NCBI GenBank assembly: GCA_015478655.1
Contig: JADMIJ010000002.1
Coordinates: forward strand, 53,838 to 117,837
From: Acidimicrobiales bacterium
Lineage (GTDB): Bacteria; Actinomycetota; Acidimicrobiia; Acidimicrobiales; RAAP-2
Direction: 5' to 3'
DNA length: 64,000 nucleotides
The notes under the pieces are model-generated. The model saw only the letters and a list, made by a program, of their open reading frames with translations. It had not been told where the DNA came from and ran no database searches. A program made the position numbers and the translations under genes. This document shows, in pieces, positions 25,164-34,692 of the stretch (within the stretch, counting starts at the first letter, position 1; every line of letters begins with the position of its first letter).

Positions 25164-26263
25164 CCGTCACCGTGGGCGGAACCGACGCGCCATCCTCGCA
25201 TCCGTCCCCTCTCGGGGTCGACAGCCTCGGCATGTGGGATGCCACCGTCGCCCTCCCCGAGCAGGTCGAGGCGGCAGTGTCCGCCGCCCGGGGTGTCACC
25301 GACCTCCCCGGCCACGACCGGGTGGAGAACGTGGTGGTGCTGGGAATGGGGGGGAGCGGCATTGCCGGTGACGTCCTGGTGGCCGTGGCGGCGCCCTTCA
25401 TGCCCGTTCCGGTAACCGTGGTCAAGGGCTACGAGCCCCCTGACTACGTGGGAACCGGCTCCCTGGTCTTTGCCATGTCCTTCTCCGGCAATACGGAAGA
25501 GACGCTGGAGGCCGCAGCCGGGGCCTACGAGGCCGGAGCCTCGTTGATCGTCGTGGCCGGCGGCGGTGCGCTGGTCCGGCTGGCGGGCGAATGGGACGTC
25601 CCGGTTGTGCCCGTGCCGACCACCATCCCCCAGCCCCGCGCCGCGCTCGGGGCCATGGCCATCCCGCCGCTGGTGCTGTTGGAGGAGATCGGGTTGTTCC
25701 CCGGTGCGCTGCAGTGGGTCGACCAGGCTGTCGACCAACTCCGGATCCTCCGTGACGAGCTGGTCCGACCGGAAAGCCGGGCCGAGGACCTGGCCCGCAG
25801 GATCGGACGCACCATTCCCCTGGTACACAGCTCGGGGGACCTCGGGGCCGCGGCCGCGCTGCGATGGAAGGCTCAGATCAACGAGAACGCAAAATGCCCC
25901 GCCTTCTACAACGTCTATCCGGAGCTCTGCCACAACGAGGTTGCCGGCTGGGGCCAGCACGGTGATGCCACCCGCCAGCTGATCTCCTTGGTCAATCTGC
26001 GTCACGATGCCGAGCATCCCCAGGTGGCCCGGCGCTTCGACCTGGTGGTCGAGGTCCTTCGCGAGGTGGTGGCCGATGTGATCGAGGTCCGGGCGGCTGG
26101 CGAAGGCGATCTGGCCCAGCTGCTGGATCTGGCCCTGCTCGGAGACTTCGTCTCACTCCATCTGGCCGGCAACGAAGGTATCGACCCCGGGCCCATCCCG
26201 GTCCTCGACGAGATCAAGCTCCAGCTCACCCCGGGGGCCGACGAGCCACCGGATCGGACCTGA
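25160..26263 (+). CDS. SIS domain sugar isomerase (bifunctional phosphoglucose/phosphomannose isomerase-like)
   Basis: 367 residues from GTG 25160, overlapping the Trm112 stop. It has the SIS-fold phosphosugar pocket GMGGSGIAGDVL and SFSGNTEETLEA, a central AALRWKAQINENAK segment characteristic of the PGI/PMI family, and LCHNEVAGW before the C terminus. These enzymes interconvert fructose-6-P with glucose-6-P and mannose-6-P, feeding the phosphomannomutase encoded just upstream. The C-terminal region EVRAAGEGDLAQLLDLALLGDFVSLHLA (in part) matches the PGI-PMI C-terminal domain. High confidence for family, moderate for dual specificity. Confidence 0.86.
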   Translation: MTVTVGGTDAPSSHPSPLGVDSLGMWDATVALPEQVEAAVSAARGVTDLPGHDRVENVVVLGMGGSGIAGDVLVAVAAPFMPVPVTVVKGYEPPDYVGTGSLVFAMSFSGNTEETLEAAAGAYEAGASLIVVAGGGALVRLAGEWDVPVVPVPTTIPQPRAALGAMAIPPLVLLEEIGLFPGALQWVDQAVDQLRILRDELVRPESRAEDLARRIGRTIPLVHSSGDLGAAAALRWKAQINENAKCPAFYNVYPELCHNEVAGWGQHGDATRQLISLVNLRHDAEHPQVARRFDLVVEVLREVVADVIEVRAAGEGDLAQLLDLALLGDFVSLHLAGNEGIDPGPIPVLDEIKLQLTPGADEPPDRT

Positions 26264-26436
26264 AGCCGTTCGAAAGGGCCGGCTCCGGGCCGGGCCGAGT
26301 CGCCGAATGGAACGAGGATATGGCCCCCTGAGCTGGGATGTTCCTTCTCCAAGCGGGACCCTTCGGCCCCGCACGGCCCGTATTGCCGTTGAATGACGGC
26401 CGGATAACAACTGCGTGAACTCACGGGATCCGCATG

Positions 26437-26464
26437 TGGAATTCGCCACCACCGGGCGTACACT
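26437..26464 (+). promoter_or_regulatory. Putative promoter of the raiA-motif RNA
   Basis: TACACT (26459-26464) is a good -10 and is identical to the -10 of the promoter at 4538. TGGAAT (26437-26442) sits 16 nt upstream as a weak -35. Transcription would begin about 26471, exactly the first base of the terminal helix of the RNA described next. Confidence 0.5.
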
Positions 26465-26470
26465 TCTGGT

Positions 26471-26751
26471 TGTGAGCTGCGTGCGGGTCTGTGGTTGCAA
26501 GTCGAAGCCAGTCGCAGGCGAAACGACCCACGTAAGGCAACTCGTGGTTGCTGAGCATGGTGCGGCTTAGGAGTAAGACCTGCCCGCGGTGCTCCCGGCT
26601 GTCGGGGGCGGGCGGAGATGAGGTGACGTGGCCGAAGAGTGGCTCCGAAGGGTCCCCGACCGACAACGGTTGGTGCCGCCGGAGTCCGGCTGCAACGTTC
26701 ACAGCAGGCGAGTGTGGGGTCAAAGACCAGGTCAGCCGCACGCAGCTCACA
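26471..26751 (+). ncRNA. raiA-motif structured non-coding RNA (predicted)
   Basis: The 567 bases between the isomerase and raiA hold no gene but show strong RNA structure. Bases 26471-26486 pair perfectly with 26736-26751, a 16-bp helix joining the two ends of a 281-nt element. Inside are further hairpins, for example GCCGG-AGT-CCGGC (26678-26690) and a GC-rich arm around 26580-26620. A -10 box places the 5' end at the start of the helix. About 80 nt downstream is the ribosome-hibernation gene raiA. Known raiA-motif RNAs are large, highly structured, closed by a terminal helix, and sit upstream of raiA in Firmicutes and Actinobacteria. Class assignment is inferred from structure plus location; I could not run a covariance search. 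Confidence 0.7.
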
Positions 26752-26830
26752 TGTTCAACCCGACGACCGATCAGGAGGACCGGCCGACAGCAGACGTAGC
26801 AACCAGCCAGCACAACCAGGGAGGCGAGCA

Positions 26831-27196
26831 GTGGACGTTGTCATCGCGTACGGCAGAAGGATTGTGTCCGACCCAGTGAGAGCTCTGACCACGGAGAAGG
26901 TGGGCCGACTGGGCCGCCTGTGCCCTGGCCTCGAGCGCGCCGAGGTCCACTTCTTCGAGGAGCACAACCCGAGGATCGCCGACCGGGAGTGCTGCGAAGT
27001 GATCATCTTCGGCCACGGGCGCACCGTTCGTGCCCACGCGGCCGGCCCCGTGCCGCTGGTGGCCGTCGACCTGGTGGTGGACAAGCTGGAGCACCAGCTG
27101 GAGAAGACGAAGGGGCGGCTGGTGGCCCGCACCCATCCTCGCCGCCGCCCTGCCAACTCGGTGTCGATCCTGCGAGAGAGGGTGCGCACCGCCTGA
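26831..27196 (+). CDS. raiA: Ribosome hibernation promoting factor, short form (HPF/RaiA)
   Basis: 121 residues from GTG 26831, fixed by GGGAGG about 7 nt upstream. The S30AE domain runs from VDVVIAYGRRIVSD through VRALTTEKVGRLGRL to AVDLVVDKLEHQLEKTKGRL, the conserved helix with basic residues that contacts 16S rRNA in the A/P-site region. The protein would inactivate or dimerise ribosomes in stationary phase. Odd: it ends soon after this domain, whereas most actinobacterial HPFs are long forms with a C-terminal dimerisation domain. It is preceded by the structured RNA and followed by secA, the order known from Bacillus and relatives. Confidence 0.88.
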   Translation: MDVVIAYGRRIVSDPVRALTTEKVGRLGRLCPGLERAEVHFFEEHNPRIADRECCEVIIFGHGRTVRAHAAGPVPLVAVDLVVDKLEHQLEKTKGRLVARTHPRRRPANSVSILRERVRTA

Positions 27197-27328
27197 ACGG
27201 ACAGGAGCGGTAGGGCAGCCGGTCTCGGACCACAGGGCGCCTCGGAGGGCTGGTGCGCGCCGTGGCGCGCTGACAGGGGGCGTTGGGCGGCTAGCTCCGA
27301 ACACGTCCGACAGTAGAGTGAGAAGCCC

Positions 27329-30094
27329 ATGAGCGTGCTCACGAAAGTCCTCCGTGCCGGCGAGGGGAAGAAGGTCCGTCGCCTGGCCGAGCTGGTTCCG
27401 TTGGTCAACGCCCTCGAGCCGGAGATGGAGGCGCGCTCCGACGAGGAGCTCCGGGCCCTCACCGACGTCTTTCGCGAGCGGATCGAACACGGGGAGAGCC
27501 TCGAGGACCTGCTCGTCGAATCGTTTGCCCTGGTGAGGGAGGCGGCTTGGCGGGTCTTGGGCCAGCGCCACTTCGACGTCCAGCTCATGGGGGGAATGGC
27601 CCTCCATTTCGGGTGGATCGCCGAGATGAAGACGGGTGAGGGCAAGACCCTCGTCTCCACCCTGCCGGTGTACCTGAACGCCCTCGGTGGGAGCGGTGTC
27701 CACGTGGTGACGGTCAACGACTACCTGGCCACCCGCGACTCGGAATGGATGGGACGCCTGCATCGATTTCTGGGACTGACCGTGGGCCGGGTCGGTCCCG
27801 ACATCGATGACCCCGAGGCCAAGCGGGCGGCGTACGGCGCAGACCTGACCTACGGCACTAACACTGAGTTCGGATTCGACTACCTCCGCGACAACATGGC
27901 CCGGTCCCAGGACACCATGGTCCAGCGCGGCCATCCCTTCGCCATCGTCGACGAGGTGGACTCGATCCTCATCGACGAGGCGCGGACTCCGCTCATCATC
28001 TCGGGTCCGGCCGCCGAGTCCGCTCAGCTCTACTACCAGTTCGCCGGGATCGTGCGGACGCTCCGTGTCGACGACGACTACGAGGTCGACGAGGAGAAGC
28101 GCATCGTCGTGCCCACGGAGTCCGGCATCGAGAAGGTCGAGCGGCAGTTGGGTGTGGGCAACCTGTACGACGCCGTGGCCGTCAACTACGTGCACCATCT
28201 GACCCAGGCCCTGTATGCCAAGGAGCTCTACCGGCGGGACAAGGACTATCTCGTGGCCCAGGGCGAGGTCAAGATCGTCGACGAGTTCACCGGGCGCACG
28301 CTCGACGGGCGCCGTTGGTCGGACGGTCTGCACCAGGCCGTCGAGGCCAAGGAGCGGGTGCGGATCAAAGAGGAGAACCACACGTGGGCCACGGTGACCC
28401 TCCAGAACTATTTCCGGCTGTACGAGAAGTTGTCGGGGATGACGGGAACGGCGGAGACCGAGGCCTCCGAGTTCGCCAACACCTATGACCTCCCGGTCGT
28501 TCCGATCCCACCCAACAAGCCGCTGGTGCGGGAGGACAACCCCGATCTCATCTACAAATCCGAAGAAGCCAAGTTCGCCGCGGTGGTTGACGACATCGCC
28601 GAGCGTCATACCATCGGCCAGCCCGTGCTGGTCGGCACGGCATCGGTCTCCAAGTCCGAGCACCTGTCGCGCCTGCTCGAGAAGCGCGGCATCCCCCATG
28701 AGGTGCTCAACGCCAAGCAGCACTTCCGCGAAGCCGAGATCGTGGCCCAGGCCGGCCGGGTGGGCGGTGTCACCGTGGCCACCAACATGGCCGGCCGCGG
28801 CGTCGACATCATCCTCGGTGGGAACCCCGAGGGACTGGCGATCAGGGAGGCGGCGGGCCGGGGGCTCGACCTGACCACCGAGGAGGGCGCAGCGGAGCTG
28901 AAGTCGATCGAGGCGCAGTTCGAGGAGACCTGCCAGCGGGAGGGTGAGGAGGTCCGCTCTATCGGGGGCCTCTATGTCCTGGGCAGCGAGCGCCATGAGA
29001 GCCGGCGCATCGACAACCAGCTCCGCGGGCGATCGGGCCGACAGGGCGATCCCGGCGAGAGCCGGTTCTTCCTCTCCCTCGAGGACGACCTGATGCGCCT
29101 GTTCGCCACCGGCGCCATGAACTGGGTGATGGGTCGGGCCCTGCCCGACGACGTGCCCATCGAGGCCAAGATGGTCACCAAGGCGATCGAGCGGGCCCAG
29201 AACACCGTCGAGGGCCGCAACGCCGAGTCCCGCAAGGACGTCCTCAAATACGACGACGTGATGAACGAGCAGCGCAAGGTCATCTACCGGCGCCGCTACC
29301 AGATCATCGACGGCGAGGATCTCCGCGAGGAGACCGTCGAGCTCCTCGAGAGCACCATGACCGAGGTGGTGGCGTCATCGTGCCCCTCGGACTATCCGGA
29401 AGAGTGGGATCTGGCCCGACTGATCACCGAGGTCACCCAGTACTACCCGAGCAAGTTCGTCGCCGAGGACCTGGCCGACGCCAGCACGGTGGGCCAGGTC
29501 ACCGAGAGCATCTTGACCGAGGCCCTCGACATGTACGCGGAGCGGGACGAGACCATCCCCGGTGGCGAGGACATCGCCCGGCAACTCGAGCGCGACATCA
29601 TGCTGCAGATCATCGACCAGCGCTGGCAGGATCACCTGGCCGAGATGGACTACCTGCGCGAGGGCATCAACCTGCGGGCCATGGGCAATCAGGATCCGCT
29701 GGTGGCCTACCAGCGCGAGGGATTCGCCATGTTCGGCAAGTTGATGGACGGCATCAGCGATGACTACCTGCGCTACGTGTTCCACGTGCAGGTCATCACC
29801 GAGCCGGCTCCCGAGCCCAATCTCAACCAGGCCAGCTACATCGCCGCCGACGACCCGGTGCAGGGCGACGCCGCTCTGGCGGCGGCGTTTGCGGCTGCGA
29901 CCCCGGCGGAGCTCGAGCAGGCTGCGGCTCTCCCGGACGTCAACGGCAGTCAGTCCGGGGTCACCAACCGCTTCGGCGATGACGGTGAGACCCAGGTGCC
30001 GATCGTGAAGTCCGAGCGCGAGAAGATCGGGCGGAACGAACCGTGCTGGTGCGGGAGCGGCAAGAAGTTCAAGCTCTGTCACGGCGCCAACTGA
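27329..30094 (+). CDS. secA: Preprotein translocase ATPase SecA
   Basis: 921 residues, ATG 27329 with TAGAGT 9 nt upstream. It has Walker A GEGKT (103-107) in [15 protein letters not shown], the DEVD Walker B in [15 protein letters not shown], the preprotein cross-linking domain, and the motif [14 protein letters not shown] in the second nucleotide-binding fold. The C terminus is the zinc-binding SEC-C motif [17 protein letters not shown], which binds SecB or ribosomes. It drives Sec-dependent export through SecYEG. The stop is one base before the prfB ATG. Because the SEC-C tail is present, this is probably the housekeeping SecA1 rather than an accessory SecA2. Confidence 0.97.
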   Translation: MSVLTKVLRAGEGKKVRRLAELVPLVNALEPEMEARSDEELRALTDVFRERIEHGESLEDLLVESFALVREAAWRVLGQRHFDVQLMGGMALHFGWIAEMKTGEGKTLVSTLPVYLNALGGSGVHVVTVNDYLATRDSEWMGRLHRFLGLTVGRVGPDIDDPEAKRAAYGADLTYGTNTEFGFDYLRDNMARSQDTMVQRGHPFAIVDEVDSILIDEARTPLIISGPAAESAQLYYQFAGIVRTLRVDDDYEVDEEKRIVVPTESGIEKVERQLGVGNLYDAVAVNYVHHLTQALYAKELYRRDKDYLVAQGEVKIVDEFTGRTLDGRRWSDGLHQAVEAKERVRIKEENHTWATVTLQNYFRLYEKLSGMTGTAETEASEFANTYDLPVVPIPPNKPLVREDNPDLIYKSEEAKFAAVVDDIAERHTIGQPVLVGTASVSKSEHLSRLLEKRGIPHEVLNAKQHFREAEIVAQAGRVGGVTVATNMAGRGVDIILGGNPEGLAIREAAGRGLDLTTEEGAAELKSIEAQFEETCQREGEEVRSIGGLYVLGSERHESRRIDNQLRGRSGRQGDPGESRFFLSLEDDLMRLFATGAMNWVMGRALPDDVPIEAKMVTKAIERAQNTVEGRNAESRKDVLKYDDVMNEQRKVIYRRRYQIIDGEDLREETVELLESTMTEVVASSCPSDYPEEWDLARLITEVTQYYPSKFVAEDLADASTVGQVTESILTEALDMYAERDETIPGGEDIARQLERDIMLQIIDQRWQDHLAEMDYLREGINLRAMGNQDPLVAYQREGFAMFGKLMDGISDDYLRYVFHVQVITEPAPEPNLNQASYIAADDPVQGDAALAAAFAAATPAELEQAAALPDVNGSQSGVTNRFGDDGETQVPIVKSEREKIGRNEPCWCGSGKKFKLCHGAN

Positions 30095-30095
30095 G

Positions 30096-31256
30096 ATGGC
30101 CGCGGCTGACAGTCCCCGAGGGGGGGCTGGAGGGCCGGAGTCCGTCGACATTCCGACGGCGTTGGCCTCCTTGGCCGTGCGGCTTCGGGAGGCCGAGCAC
30201 TTCATGTCCCGCGACGGCCTGCACGAGCGCCGCTCCGAGCTCGAGAAGGCGGCCTCCGAACCGGGCCTGTGGGACGACGCCGACCATGCCCGCGAGGTGA
30301 CCACCGAGCTCGGGCGGGTGAACGAGGACATCGAACAGCTGGACGGCATGGCCGAGAAGCTGTCCGATGCCGAAACCCTCAATCAGCTCATCGAGGAGGA
30401 GGCCGACGATTCGTTGCGTCCCGAGGTCGAGGAGTTGCTCCGCGACCTCGGCCGTCGCCTCGATGTTCTCGAGCTCCGGTCGCTGTTCGCGGGACCCTAC
30501 GACCACGGTGACGCGGTAGGGGAGATCCACGCCGGGGCCGGAGGCACGGACGCGCAGGACTGGGCGGAGATGATGCTGCGCATGTACACGCGTTGGGCGG
30601 AACGCCGCGGGTTCGAGATGGAGGTGGAGGAGGCGACCCCCGGGCAGGAGGCCGGACTGTTGTCGGCCACGTTCATCGTGCGGGGCCGCTACGCCTTCGG
30701 CCTGCTGGCGGCCGAGCGCGGCGTGCATCGACTGGTCCGCATCTCGCCGTTCGATGCCCAGCACCGACGCCAGACCAGCTTCGCCTCGTTCGACGTCGTC
30801 CCGTTCCTCGAGGATGTATCCGGCGAGGTGGACATCGACGAGAAGGATCTCCGCATCGATACCTACCGCTCGTCAGGAGCCGGTGGCCAGCATGTGAACA
30901 AGACCGACTCGGCCGTCCGGCTCACCCATCTCCCGACCGGGATCGTCGTCTCGTGCCAGAACCAACGGAGCCAGCACCAGAACAAGGCCAAGGCCATGCA
31001 GGTCCTCGGGGCCAAGCTCGCAGAACGACAGCGGGCCGAGCACCAGGCCACCCTGGACCAGCTGTCCGGCGACCGCACCGACAACGCCTGGGGCAATCAG
31101 ATCCGTTCCTACGTGATGGCTCCCTATCAGTTGGTCAAGGACTTGCGGACCAACGAGGAAACGGGGAATGTCGAGGCGGTGCTGGACGGCGACCTCGACG
31201 CCTTCATCGAGGCCGAGCTTCGTCGCGGTGCGGAGAAGCGCCGCAGCCACGACTAG
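30096..31256 (+). CDS. prfB: Peptide chain release factor 2
   Basis: 386 residues, ATG one base after the secA stop. It carries the anticodon-like SPF tripeptide (217-219, RISPFDAQHRR) that reads UGA/UAA and the catalytic GGQ (263-265, SGAGGQHVNKTDS). The N-terminal coiled coil (ELEKAASEPGLWDDADHA in part) is as expected. The gene is one continuous frame: the programmed +1 frameshift with an early in-frame UGA found in many bacterial prfB genes is not present, so autoregulation by that route is absent. Length is normal for RF2. Confidence 0.96.
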   Translation: MAAADSPRGGAGGPESVDIPTALASLAVRLREAEHFMSRDGLHERRSELEKAASEPGLWDDADHAREVTTELGRVNEDIEQLDGMAEKLSDAETLNQLIEEEADDSLRPEVEELLRDLGRRLDVLELRSLFAGPYDHGDAVGEIHAGAGGTDAQDWAEMMLRMYTRWAERRGFEMEVEEATPGQEAGLLSATFIVRGRYAFGLLAAERGVHRLVRISPFDAQHRRQTSFASFDVVPFLEDVSGEVDIDEKDLRIDTYRSSGAGGQHVNKTDSAVRLTHLPTGIVVSCQNQRSQHQNKAKAMQVLGAKLAERQRAEHQATLDQLSGDRTDNAWGNQIRSYVMAPYQLVKDLRTNEETGNVEAVLDGDLDAFIEAELRRGAEKRRSHD

Positions 31257-31465
31257 CGGCCACATTCGTCCCACCTGGTCGCCGCCAACCCTGTGCACAG
31301 CGCCTGCACGGCCGGCTGATCCGGTCGTGTTGTCTCTCTCGCCGACGCCTGGCCGTCTGGCGAGGTCAGAGGGCTTGAATCAATTGGCGGGTGAGATGGG
31401 GGTAGCATTGCGCGGAATGCGAAGCGTGCTCTCCCCATTCCCCCTTTCGCCGTGAACCTCGCCTC

Positions 31466-32257
31466 ATGATCAAATTCCAGAACGTCACGAAGACGTACAA
31501 GGGCTCCACCGTCGCTCTCAACGACTGCTCGGTCGAGATCGACAAGGGTGAGTTCGTCTTCCTGGTAGGTCCTTCGGGATCGGGCAAGACCACCTTCATC
31601 CGCCTGCTCCTGCGCGAGGAGCTGCCCGACTCCGGTCGCATCTGGGAAGCGGGCAAGGAGATCGGGCACATTGCCAAGTGGCGGATCCCGTACCTCCGCC
31701 GCAACATCGGCTGCGTGTTTCAGGACTTCAGCCTGCTGCCCAACAAGACCGTGTTCGAGAATGTCGCCTTCGCCCTGGAGGTCATCGGGCGGCCCAAGCA
31801 CGTGATCGCCGCCCAGGTTCCCCAGGTGCTGGACTTGGTGGGTCTGACCAAGAAGCGTGACAACCTGCCCCACGAGCTCTCGGGGGGCGAACAGCAGCGA
31901 GTGGCGGTAGCCCGCGCCTTTGTCAATCGTCCGCTGATCCTCCTGGCCGACGAGCCCACCGGGAACCTCGATCCCACCACCAGCCTCGGCATCATGAGGC
32001 TCCTCGACCGGATCAACCGCACCGGCACCACGGTGATCATCGCCACCCACGACGCCGGCATGGTGGACCAGATGCGCCGCCGGGTCATCGAGTTGGACCG
32101 CGGACTGCTGGTACGGGACCAGGCCCATGGCGTGTACGGCATCGACAGTGCCACCGCTGCGGCCGGGGCCGGTTCCCCCACCGGATCGATGGCGGGACAT
32201 GCACCGACCGGGGCGTCGGCCGGCGGGTTTCCCGACAGCCTCGCCACCCGCACCTGA
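31466..32257 (+). CDS. ftsE: Cell division ATP-binding protein FtsE
   Basis: 263 residues. An ABC ATPase: Walker A GPSGSGKT (35-42), Q-loop in [20 protein letters not shown] signature [15 protein letters not shown], Walker [14 protein letters not shown], and a switch His in IATHD. It energises FtsX to activate peptidoglycan hydrolases at the septum. A low-complexity Ala/Gly tail of about 35 residues follows the ATPase core. Its stop shares one base with the ftsX ATG (TGATG). It lies 209 bp after prfB, so it likely has its own promoter in that gap. Confidence 0.96.
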   Translation: MIKFQNVTKTYKGSTVALNDCSVEIDKGEFVFLVGPSGSGKTTFIRLLLREELPDSGRIWEAGKEIGHIAKWRIPYLRRNIGCVFQDFSLLPNKTVFENVAFALEVIGRPKHVIAAQVPQVLDLVGLTKKRDNLPHELSGGEQQRVAVARAFVNRPLILLADEPTGNLDPTTSLGIMRLLDRINRTGTTVIIATHDAGMVDQMRRRVIELDRGLLVRDQAHGVYGIDSATAAAGAGSPTGSMAGHAPTGASAGGFPDSLATRT

Positions 32258-33147
32258 TGCCGGTCTCGCCGGGTTACGTCTCACGGGAGGCCGTCACCAA
32301 TCTGTGGCGCAACCGCCTCATGACGGTGGCCGCCATTCTCACCGTCGCCGTGTCGCTGGCCCTGGTCGGCTCTTCCCTGCTGTTGAAGCAGGGCGCATCC
32401 AAGGCCACCGTGCAGTGGCAGAACGGGGTACAGGCCATCGTCTGGGTGAACCCCGGTGCCAGCCCGACCCAGGTGTCGTCGATCGGCACCGAGCTGGACC
32501 AGTATCCCTACATCAAGCACTGCATCGCCCGAAGCCAGGCCTACGACTACAACGAGGCCAAGGCCATCCTGCCGGCCGACGAGAGCGGGGTCACCACCTT
32601 GGCGGACTACCCGTCGTCGTTCCGGTGCGCCCTCAATGACCCGTCCCAGGCCACCGCCGTCTACCAACAGTTCGTGGGCAAACCCGGGATCAAGACCGTC
32701 AGCTACCCGGGCCAGCAGATCAAGACCATGCAGAGTGTGATCCGCATCCTGCAGTGGGTGTTCTTGTCCGTGGCGGTGGTGCTCCTGCTGTCGGCATCGG
32801 TGCTGATCCTCAACACCATCCGCATGGCCATCTTCGCCCGCCGTCGCGAGGTATCGGTGATGAAGCTGGTGGGGGCCACCAACTGGTTCATCCGACTGCC
32901 CTTCATGGCCGAAGGCCTCATTCAGGGCCTGCTCGGCGCCGCCGTGGCCGTCCTCGTGGTGCTGTCTCTCTACTGGGGCATCGGGTTGGACACCGCCAGG
33001 ACCGCAGCCAACCAGGGGAACATCATCGCCCAGATGTCGCTGGGCGGATGGGAGGTGGCCGGCACCTGCATTCTGGTGGCCCTGGTCGGCGTGGTGGTCG
33101 GCGTCGTGGGCTCGGCGTTTGCCGTGCGCCGCTTTCTCGACGTCTGA
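32257..33147 (+). CDS. ftsX: Cell division protein FtsX
   Basis: 296 residues; ATG 32257 overlaps the ftsE stop by one base. Typical FtsX topology: TM1 near residue 22-45 (MTVAAILTVAVSLALVGSSLL), a large extracellular domain (about 46-165) that binds the hydrolase or its activator, then three TM helices with the MacB-like loop FARRREVSVMKLVGATNWFIRLPF. Two Cys in the extracellular domain (HCIARS, FRCALND) could form a disulfide, as in mycobacterial FtsX. No hydrolase partner gene or smpB follows; the next gene is on the other strand. Confidence 0.95.
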   Translation: MPVSPGYVSREAVTNLWRNRLMTVAAILTVAVSLALVGSSLLLKQGASKATVQWQNGVQAIVWVNPGASPTQVSSIGTELDQYPYIKHCIARSQAYDYNEAKAILPADESGVTTLADYPSSFRCALNDPSQATAVYQQFVGKPGIKTVSYPGQQIKTMQSVIRILQWVFLSVAVVLLLSASVLILNTIRMAIFARRREVSVMKLVGATNWFIRLPFMAEGLIQGLLGAAVAVLVVLSLYWGIGLDTARTAANQGNIIAQMSLGGWEVAGTCILVALVGVVVGVVGSAFAVRRFLDV

Positions 33148-33194
33148 CGGTTAACGTCCCGACCCGGTTGGCGGCGCGGCGTGTCGTCGGTCGC

Positions 33195-34634
33195 TCACGG
33201 CGTCGTCGTGAGGATCCGAGCACACGAGTTGGTCCCCGGCGCATTCGCCAGCCGCATCGTGATCCAATCCATCAGTGCCGATGTTGCGGCCGTGAGGATG
33301 CTGTCATGACCGGCGCCTTCGATAGCGGCGTAGTCGACGGTGTCGCGTTGACTGCCGCACAGCGAATCGGCCACGAATCGGGTGGTGGTGGCGTAGGGAA
33401 CGACCGAGTCCGCCGTGCCCTGCACCACCAGCATGGGCGCGGCCGTGGCGACCTGCCCCGGCTCGTTGTCGGCGATACGTGCGGCGAGCACGGGGTCGCG
33501 ATCCCAACCCGGGCGGAACAGCTGACCGGCCGGGATGTTCGCGACACGGGTGGCGGCCGCTCCTCCGCACGACGAGACGATGGCCGCCCGATCCTGGAGG
33601 GCCAGCGGGGTCAGCAAGGAGGCCAGCGGCAGGTTGCCGTAGGTCGCCGACCACGCGTAGAGGGCCATGAGGGCGAACAATCCCTTGGCGGTCCGCTGCT
33701 GAGGTGTGGCCGGCACGAACTCGTCGAGGGAGGTGACCGGCGCCACCGCCGCCACGCCCGGCACGAAGAGCTCGGGGGCGTACGTCTGGGCCATCTGGCC
33801 TGCGAACAGGGCGGCCTGCCCGCCTTGTGAGTACCCGACGATGATCACGGTGTTCGACGCCGACGCACCGACCAGGGCGCGGGCGGACCGGGCCGCATCG
33901 AGCACGCCCTCGGCCTCACCCTGTCCGATCAGGTAGGGCTGGGGACCAGGGGTTCCGAGGCCCTCGTAGTCGGTGGCCACCACGATCGCCCGGTGGCGGA
34001 GCAAGGAGCCGAGAAGGGGGATCGAACCGGGACCCCAGATGGAAGGGGCGCACTGGACGGCCAACCCCGCCGTGCCGTGGGCCCAGCTGACAATGGGGAA
34101 ACCCCGCGCCGGAGGAATGCCCCCGGGTACCACGGCGATGCCGGACACGGCGATGTCGGCACCGGTGAGCGACTGGGAGTGGTAGAGGATCCGGTAGGCC
34201 GTTGCGCCCTCGGGGAGCTGGCCGTCTGAGGGGATGGTCTCCGAGCGGATGATCGACCCCGGCGGCGCCGGGCTCAGCGGTGAGGGGACTTGGTAGAAGG
34301 GTTGGGTGGCCGTGGTGGACAGCACGGGGTCGCTCGGGCGGATCCTGGTGGCGCCGCCCGTTCCGGTCCCGCCGAACCGAGGGATACCAGGGAGGAATGT
34401 CGTGCCGGCTCCCGCGCCGGTCCCGGGCGGAGTCAGGCCGAAACCGGAAAGGGGGCGCGCCAGGGCGGGGACCGACGGTGCGACCCGGGGTGTGACGCCT
34501 GGTGCCGCCAGGGCGGAGCCGCAAGCCGACAGGGCCAATGCCGCCGCCAGCACAGCGACGCCCCGCACGGGCGGAGCGCGATGTCTCCCGGGCGCCCGCC
34601 CCCCCGTCCAGCCCCTGCCGCCTGGCGCCACCAT
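33195..34634 (-). CDS. Secreted lipase (LIP/secretory lipase family), lipoprotein
   Basis: 479 residues from ATG 34634; TACTGT lies 7 nt upstream, which favours this start over ATG 34673. The signal peptide ends in a lipobox ALALSACGS, followed by a Pro/Gly-rich linker. The hydrolase domain has a dipeptide-His oxyanion region (VSWAHGTAGLA), the nucleophile elbow GYSQGG (Ser), an Asp in GTADSVVPY and a His in EGAGHDS, completing the Ser-Asp-His triad. The pattern (ATDYEGLG followed by GYSQGG) is that of the secretory lipase family found in Candida and actinobacteria. It likely hydrolyses extracellular lipids or esters; substrate not known. Confidence 0.85.
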   Translation of the reverse strand: MVAPGGRGWTGGRAPGRHRAPPVRGVAVLAAALALSACGSALAAPGVTPRVAPSVPALARPLSGFGLTPPGTGAGAGTTFLPGIPRFGGTGTGGATRIRPSDPVLSTTATQPFYQVPSPLSPAPPGSIIRSETIPSDGQLPEGATAYRILYHSQSLTGADIAVSGIAVVPGGIPPARGFPIVSWAHGTAGLAVQCAPSIWGPGSIPLLGSLLRHRAIVVATDYEGLGTPGPQPYLIGQGEAEGVLDAARSARALVGASASNTVIIVGYSQGGQAALFAGQMAQTYAPELFVPGVAAVAPVTSLDEFVPATPQQRTAKGLFALMALYAWSATYGNLPLASLLTPLALQDRAAIVSSCGGAAATRVANIPAGQLFRPGWDRDPVLAARIADNEPGQVATAAPMLVVQGTADSVVPYATTTRFVADSLCGSQRDTVDYAAIEGAGHDSILTAATSALMDWITMRLANAPGTNSCARILTTTP

Positions 34635-34641
34635 CTGGCTC

Positions 34642-34647
34642 ACAGTA
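34642..34647 (-). promoter_or_regulatory. -10 hexamer TACTGT that selects the lipase start
   Basis: TACTGT on the minus strand ends exactly 7 nt before the ATG at 34634, supporting a leaderless mRNA starting at or near that codon. Confidence 0.5.
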
Positions 34648-34692
34648 GCCAGGCCCTCGGATGCACCGGTCATCTACGCTCGGGGTCCCTTG

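Noticed and set aside
26471..26751. Identity of the structured RNA as RNase P RNA, tmRNA or 6S RNA
   Set aside because: It lacks the GAGGAAAGUCC and ACAGAAA boxes of RNase P, has no tRNA-like ends or tag reading frame of tmRNA, and is longer than 6S with a different closing helix; its position before raiA fits the raiA motif better.
30096..30400. Programmed +1 frameshift in prfB
   Set aside because: The frame is continuous from ATG to the GGQ motif with no in-frame UGA near codon 25.
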